Assembly (NCBI GenBank): GCA_902494465.1
Contig: CABUTH010000073.1
Coordinates: 1 to 9,117, forward strand
DNA length: 9,117 nt
Direction: 5' to 3'
From: an uncultured Collinsella sp.
GTDB lineage: Bacteria; Actinomycetota; Coriobacteriia; Coriobacteriales; Coriobacteriaceae
Positions 5,842-9,117 of the stretch are shown piece after piece. Numbering within the stretch: position 1 is the stretch's first letter; each line of letters opens with the position of its first letter. The notes beneath the pieces are model-generated. The model was not told the origin of the DNA. It made no database searches and saw only the letters and a program-made list of their open reading frames with translations. The position numbers and the translations under genes were made by a program.

Positions 5842-6771
5842 ATGTCGTTTACCGCTGAGGTGCGCGACGAGCTTGCGCGCTGCGAACCCGAATGTGAATA
5901 CTGCGACTTGTCGACGCTTGCCGCCCTCACGCGTGTGAGTGGTACGCTCTCGCTTACCGGCTCTGGGCGGTATCGTTTGACGGTTGCGACTGAGACGGGA
6001 GCCGTCGCGCGCACGATGATCACGCTGACGCATCGTATCCTTAAGCTCAAAACGGAGTTCACCGTCCGCAAATCTGTCTTGCATAAGGTTCGAAACTACC
6101 TCATCACCTTGCCTGATCAGCCAGACCTGGATAAGGCCTTGGTTCTGCTGGGTATCCTCGACCGTAGGGGAGGACTTGTCGCCGGCGTACCCCGACATAT
6201 CGTTGCCCGTCCTTGCTGTAGACTTGCCTATATCCGCGGCGCGCTCATCGCGGGCGGCTTCGTGGCCGATCCACGCGGCGATTTTCATTTGGAGATCGCT
6301 GTGCAGGGCGAGCAATATGCCAAGGGACTTTGCGATCTGTTGGAGCAGATTGGGGTCCATGCTCGTGTTAATGCACGGCGGGGGTCATATGCCGTGTACA
6401 TTAAGAGCGCCGAGGAAATCGAGCATCTATTAAAGCTGATTGGTGCCAAGCGCAGCGTTGCCGAGATTGAGGAGGCGCGCGCGGTCAAGTTGGTTAAGAA
6501 CGATGTGAACCGTCGCGTGAATGCCGAGCTCGCCAACCAGACCAGAAGCGCCGGTGCTGCCCAACATCAGCTTGCGCTTATCGATGAGCTCGAGCAGCGT
6601 GGCCTTCGCGATGCGCTTCCGGATGCCTTGGCGGTCTTTTGCGACCTGCGCGAGCGCTATCCTGATCTGTCGCTGCGTGATTTGGGGGAGATGGCTGACC
6701 CTCCCTTGTCGAAGTCAGCCCTCTACCATCGTGTTTTACGGCTTGAAAAGCTCATTGAAGCAAACAGGTAG
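5842..6771 (+). CDS. whiA: WhiA DNA-binding protein (sporulation/cell-division regulator family)
   Basis: This 309-residue protein has the normal WhiA length and layout. After an N-terminal WhiA domain (about 1-110) comes a degenerate LAGLIDADG homing-endonuclease-like domain, whose core is RGALIAGGFVADP at 132-144. The C-terminal helix-turn-helix region (about 220-305) contains RRVNAELANQTRSAGAAQ (224-241) and LSLRDLGEMADPPLSKSA (276-293). In Streptomyces WhiA activates sporulation-septation genes together with WhiB. In non-sporulating Gram-positives it affects cell division and chromosome segregation, the more likely role in a coriobacterial host. It starts 6 bases after the rapZ stop, with only GAAGG (5826-5830) upstream, so coupled translation is likely. 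Codons are more mixed than in gap and pgk. Confidence 0.95.
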   Translation: MSFTAEVRDELARCEPECEYCDLSTLAALTRVSGTLSLTGSGRYRLTVATETGAVARTMITLTHRILKLKTEFTVRKSVLHKVRNYLITLPDQPDLDKALVLLGILDRRGGLVAGVPRHIVARPCCRLAYIRGALIAGGFVADPRGDFHLEIAVQGEQYAKGLCDLLEQIGVHARVNARRGSYAVYIKSAEEIEHLLKLIGAKRSVAEIEEARAVKLVKNDVNRRVNAELANQTRSAGAAQHQLALIDELEQRGLRDALPDALAVFCDLRERYPDLSLRDLGEMADPPLSKSALYHRVLRLEKLIEANR

Positions 6772-6816
6772 TTTGAAGTAACGACTTATATATGGATTTA
6801 GCTGCTATTTTAGTCT

Positions 6817-6830
6817 TTAAAACGTTTTAA
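6817..6830. promoter_or_regulatory. 14-base perfect palindrome TTAAAACGTTTTAA, candidate LacI-family operator
   Basis: A perfect palindrome with a central CG flanked by A/T runs lies in the AT-rich whiA-gap gap, about 30 bases upstream of the promoter candidate. LacI-family regulators (PurR, CcpA, MalR types) typically bind sites with AAACGTTT or similar centres. An AT-rich palindrome in an AT-rich spacer could be chance, so the operator role is inferred. Confidence 0.35.
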
Positions 6831-6846
6831 CGTAAATTTGATTTTC

Positions 6847-6870
6847 AATTTCGAGCATTCTCGTGAAATT
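6847..6870. promoter_or_regulatory. Inverted repeat overlapping the gap -35 region
   Basis: AATTTCGAG and CTCGTGAAATT pair around a CATT loop, with a 2-base bulge (TG, 6864-6865). It covers the -35 candidate GTGAAA at 6863-6868. It could be an operator or a chance hairpin in AT-rich DNA. Confidence 0.25.
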
Positions 6871-6892
6871 CAAGTCAAAAAAAAGGTATATT
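6863..6892 (+). promoter_or_regulatory. Promoter candidate for gap
   Basis: GTGAAA (6863-6868, four matches to TTGACA) is followed after 18 bases by TATATT (6887-6892), with an A8 tract in the spacer. It is the best sigma-70-like pair in the 193-base gap before gap. It would leave a leader of about 65 bases that contains a small GC-rich hairpin (6923-6928 with 6935-6940) before the ribosome site. Confidence 0.45.
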
Positions 6893-6964
6893 AGGCGAGT
6901 GGTTAGTTTGTGGGCCTCAACGGCGGGCGCTGTAGCTCGCGGGGGCCTTACGAAAGGAGACACA

Positions 6965-7990
6965 ATGGCAGTAAAGGTTGCTATTAACGGCTTCGGTCGC
7001 ATCGGTCGTCTGGCTTTCCGTCAGATGTTCGGTCATGAGGGCTCCGAGATCGTCGCTATCAACGACCTCACCTCTCCCGATATGCTCGCTTACCTGCTGA
7101 AGTACGACTCCACGCAGGGCAACTACGCTCGCGATCACGAGGTCGTTGCTGGCGAGGATTCCATCACCGTTGACGGCAAGGAGATCAAGATCTACAAGGA
7201 GGCCGACGCCAACAACCTGCCTTGGGGCGACCTCGACGTCGACGTCGTTCTCGAGTGCACCGGCTTCTACACCAGCAAGGCTAAGGCTCAGGCCCACATC
7301 AACGCTGGCGCCAAGAAGGTCGTCATCTCCGCTCCGGCCGGCAGCGATCTGCCCACCATCGTGTACAACGTCAACCATGAGACGCTGACCGCTGAGGACA
7401 ACATCATCTCCGCTGCTTCCTGCACCACCAACTGCCTCGCCCCGATGGCCAAGGGTCTGAACGACTTCGCTCCCATCGTGTCCGGCATCATGACCACCAT
7501 CCACGCCTTCACCGGCGACCAGATGCCGCTCGACGGCCCGCAGCGCAAGGGCAACTTCCGTCGCTCCCGCGCCTGCTCCGAGAACATCGTCCCGAACACC
7601 ACGGGCGCTGCCAAGGCCATCGGCCTGGTTCTCCCCGAGCTCAACGGCAAGCTCATCGGTGCCGCCCAGCGCGTCCCGACGCCGACCGGCTCGCTGACCA
7701 ACCTCTACGCCGTCGTTGACAAGAAGGTCACCGTCGACGAGGTCAACGCTGCCATGAAGGCCTACGCCGAGACCATCCCCGAGACCTTCGCCTACAACGA
7801 GGACCAGATCGTCTCCCGCGACATCGTCGGCGAGACCCACGGCTCCATCTTCGACGCCACTCAGACCATGTGCTCTGACCTCGGCAACGGCCAGACCCTC
7901 GTTCAGGTCACCTCTTGGTACGACAACGAGAACTCCTACACCTCTCAGATGGTCCGCACCATCAAGTACTTCGAGAAGTTCGTTGCTTAA
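6965..7990 (+). CDS. gap: Type I glyceraldehyde-3-phosphate dehydrogenase (glycolysis)
   Basis: This 341-residue enzyme oxidises glyceraldehyde-3-phosphate to 1,3-bisphosphoglycerate with NAD and phosphate. The Rossmann motif [10 protein letters not shown] (7-16), Asn33-Asp34 at the NAD-ribose position, the active-site SAASCTTNC with Cys153, and His180 in [10 protein letters not shown] are all present, as is [16 protein letters not shown]. The C-terminal WYDNENSY motif is intact. It reads [10 protein letters not shown] where many type I enzymes have TNDQRILD, a family variant rather than damage. The start ATG 6965 is 5 bases after AAGGAG (6954-6959); an in-frame upstream ATG at 6863 adds non-family residues and overlaps the promoter. 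Codon use is strongly biased (ATC, CTC, AAG, GAG), as expected for a highly expressed glycolytic gene. Confidence 0.98.
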   Translation: MAVKVAINGFGRIGRLAFRQMFGHEGSEIVAINDLTSPDMLAYLLKYDSTQGNYARDHEVVAGEDSITVDGKEIKIYKEADANNLPWGDLDVDVVLECTGFYTSKAKAQAHINAGAKKVVISAPAGSDLPTIVYNVNHETLTAEDNIISAASCTTNCLAPMAKGLNDFAPIVSGIMTTIHAFTGDQMPLDGPQRKGNFRRSRACSENIVPNTTGAAKAIGLVLPELNGKLIGAAQRVPTPTGSLTNLYAVVDKKVTVDEVNAAMKAYAETIPETFAYNEDQIVSRDIVGETHGSIFDATQTMCSDLGNGQTLVQVTSWYDNENSYTSQMVRTIKYFEKFVA

Positions 7991-8029
7991 TTTAGCTTTT
8001 AGCGAATAGCTCGTTGAGCGTCTAAAGAA

Positions 8030-8074
8030 GGGCGCGGCCTTATAGGGCTTACACCCTAGGGTCGCGCCCTTTTT
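8030..8074 (+). terminator. Factor-independent terminator after gap
   Basis: GGGCGCGGCC (8030-8039) pairs with GGTCGCGCCC (8060-8069), with one G-U pair. Inside, TAGGG (8043-8047) pairs with CCCTA (8054-8058). A TTTTT run follows at 8070-8074. It implies that gap is mostly transcribed alone and that pgk relies on readthrough or its own promoter. Confidence 0.88.
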
Positions 8075-8084
8075 ATAAGAAATC

Positions 8085-8107
8085 GTCTGCCGTAATGGGA
8101 GGCAGAC
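8085..8107 (+). other. Inverted repeat in the pgk leader
   Basis: GTCTGCC and GGCAGAC are perfect 7-base arms around a 9-base loop (GTAATGGGA), between the gap terminator and the pgk ribosome site (GAAAGG, 8114-8119). There is no T-run after it. It could be an operator or a leader hairpin; I see no convincing promoter hexamers nearby. Confidence 0.35.
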
Positions 8108-8130
8108 ACGTACGAAAGGTAGAAGCAAAC

Positions 8131-9117
8131 ATGGCCTTTACCAAGAAGACCGTCCGCGACATCGATGTCGACGGAAAGCGCGTTCTCGTCCGCGTTGACT
8201 TTAACGTGCCTATCAAGGATGGCGTCGTTGGCGACACCACCCGCATCAAGGCTGCCCTGCCCACCATCAACTATCTCGTTGAGCACAACGCTCGCGTCAT
8301 CCTCATGAGCCACCTCGGCCGTCCCGATGGCACCGGCTTCCAGCCCGAGCTGTCCCTCGAGCCCGTCGCCAAGAAGCTCGCCGAGCTCTCTGGTCTCGAC
8401 GTTGCCTTTGTCGCAGACACTTACGGCGAGAAGGCTGCCGAGGCCGTCGCTGCCGTCGAGCCGGGCAAGGTTCTCGTTCTCGAGAACGTCCGCTTCGATA
8501 AGCGTGAGAAGAAGAACGACCCCGAGATCGCTAAGAAGCTCGCTTCCTATGGTGACGTCTTCGTTCTCGATGCCTTCGGCACCGCTCACCGCGCCCAGGG
8601 TTCCGTCGTGGGCCCCGCCGCTTACCTGCCTGCCGTCGCTGGCTTCCTGCTTGAGAAGGAGGTCGACACGCTGACCGGCATTTTCGCCGAGCCCGAGCGC
8701 CCCTTCGTCGCTATCGTCGGCGGTTCCAAGGTTTCCTCCAAGATCGGCGTTCTCGATCACCTCATCGACTCCGCTGACACCCTGATTATCGGTGGCGGCA
8801 TGGCCTACACCTTCTTCCTGGCTCAGGGCCTGTCCGTTGGCCAGTCCCTCAAGGAAGAGGACTGGGTCGAGCGCGCCGGCGAGATGCTCAAGAAGGCCGA
8901 GGAGAAGGGCGTCAAGATCCTGCTCCCCATCGACAACCGCGTTGCCGATCACTTTGGCGAGGACGCTGTCCCCGAGGTTGTCGCTTCCGACGCTATCCCC
9001 GACGATCGTGAGGGTATGGACATCGGCCCCAAGACCGAGGAGCTTTACGCCGAGGCCGTCAAGGGTGCCAAGACCGTGTTCTGGAATGGCCCCATGGGCG
9101 TCTTCGAGTTCGATAAC
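8131..9117 (+). CDS. pgk: Phosphoglycerate kinase, 3' end cut off by the window
   Basis: The first 329 residues are present with no stop before the window end; the family is about 395-400 residues long, so roughly 65-70 are missing. The enzyme transfers phosphate from 1,3-bisphosphoglycerate to ADP in glycolysis. The motifs run in order: RVDFNVP (21-27), SHLGRP, LENVRF, DAFGTAHRAQ, GGSKVSSK, GGGMAYTF and WNGPMGVFE just before the cut. The ATG follows GAAAGG by 11 bases. It lies downstream of gap, as is common in Actinomycetota, but with a terminator between them. Codons are strongly biased, as in gap. A triosephosphate isomerase gene often comes next in this arrangement but lies outside the window. 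Confidence 0.98.
   Translation, partial: MAFTKKTVRDIDVDGKRVLVRVDFNVPIKDGVVGDTTRIKAALPTINYLVEHNARVILMSHLGRPDGTGFQPELSLEPVAKKLAELSGLDVAFVADTYGEKAAEAVAAVEPGKVLVLENVRFDKREKKNDPEIAKKLASYGDVFVLDAFGTAHRAQGSVVGPAAYLPAVAGFLLEKEVDTLTGIFAEPERPFVAIVGGSKVSSKIGVLDHLIDSADTLIIGGGMAYTFFLAQGLSVGQSLKEEDWVERAGEMLKKAEEKGVKILLPIDNRVADHFGEDAVPEVVASDAIPDDREGMDIGPKTEELYAEAVKGAKTVFWNGPMGVFEFDN

Noticed and set aside
6917..8128. 403-codon open frame on the - strand across gap and its flanks
   Set aside because: It is rich in Gly, Val, Asp and Leu, as expected for the reverse complement of a biased gap gene. It runs through the terminator and both gaps, and shows no ribosome site or motif.
1..9117. CRISPR arrays, tRNA or rRNA genes, transposases
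   Set aside because: No spaced direct repeats, no tRNA-like cloverleaf and no transposase motifs were seen on either strand.

Overview
The window reads as a chromosomal segment of a GC-rich Actinomycetota bacterium. The order rapZ-whiA-gap-pgk is typical of that phylum. The GC-ending codons and the style of the proteins suggest the Coriobacteriia, with a Collinsella-like gut bacterium as my best guess; I have no 16S or database support for this. All supported genes lie on the + strand.

Bases 1-4813 look like a sialic-acid (N-acetylneuraminate) utilisation cluster. It has two tandem AXE1-type acetylesterase genes that overlap by 8 bases, the second lacking the nucleophile serine. These are followed by a class I aldolase of the NanA/DapA family with a NanA-like active site, a ROK sugar kinase (probable NanK) and N-acylglucosamine-6-phosphate 2-epimerase (NanE). 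The expected route is O-deacetylation of sialic acid, cleavage to ManNAc plus pyruvate, phosphorylation to ManNAc-6-P and epimerisation to GlcNAc-6-P. The kinase gene carries an in-frame amber codon exactly where its phosphate-binding DIGGT motif should continue with Lys, and is otherwise intact. No transporter, sialidase, nagA or nagB is in the window; any linked ones would lie upstream of base 1.

The kinase gene is bracketed by two large imperfect palindromes. One (2856-2943) lies after nanA. The other (4004-4101) lies before nanE, and its helix is extended by G-U wobbles when read as + strand RNA, so it is a good candidate for a structured RNA or a palindromic repeat.

Bases 4814-9117 are housekeeping. 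A promoter-like box and a factor-independent terminator precede rapZ, which is nearly fused to whiA (6 bases apart). The yvcK/glmR gene that commonly separates them is absent. An AT-rich 193-base spacer holds a LacI-type 14-base palindrome and a promoter candidate for gap. The gap gene ends in a strong terminator, and pgk follows, cut by the window end. A plausible theme is amino-sugar flux: the nan genes feed the GlcN-6-P pool that RapZ senses in E. coli. That link is inference only.
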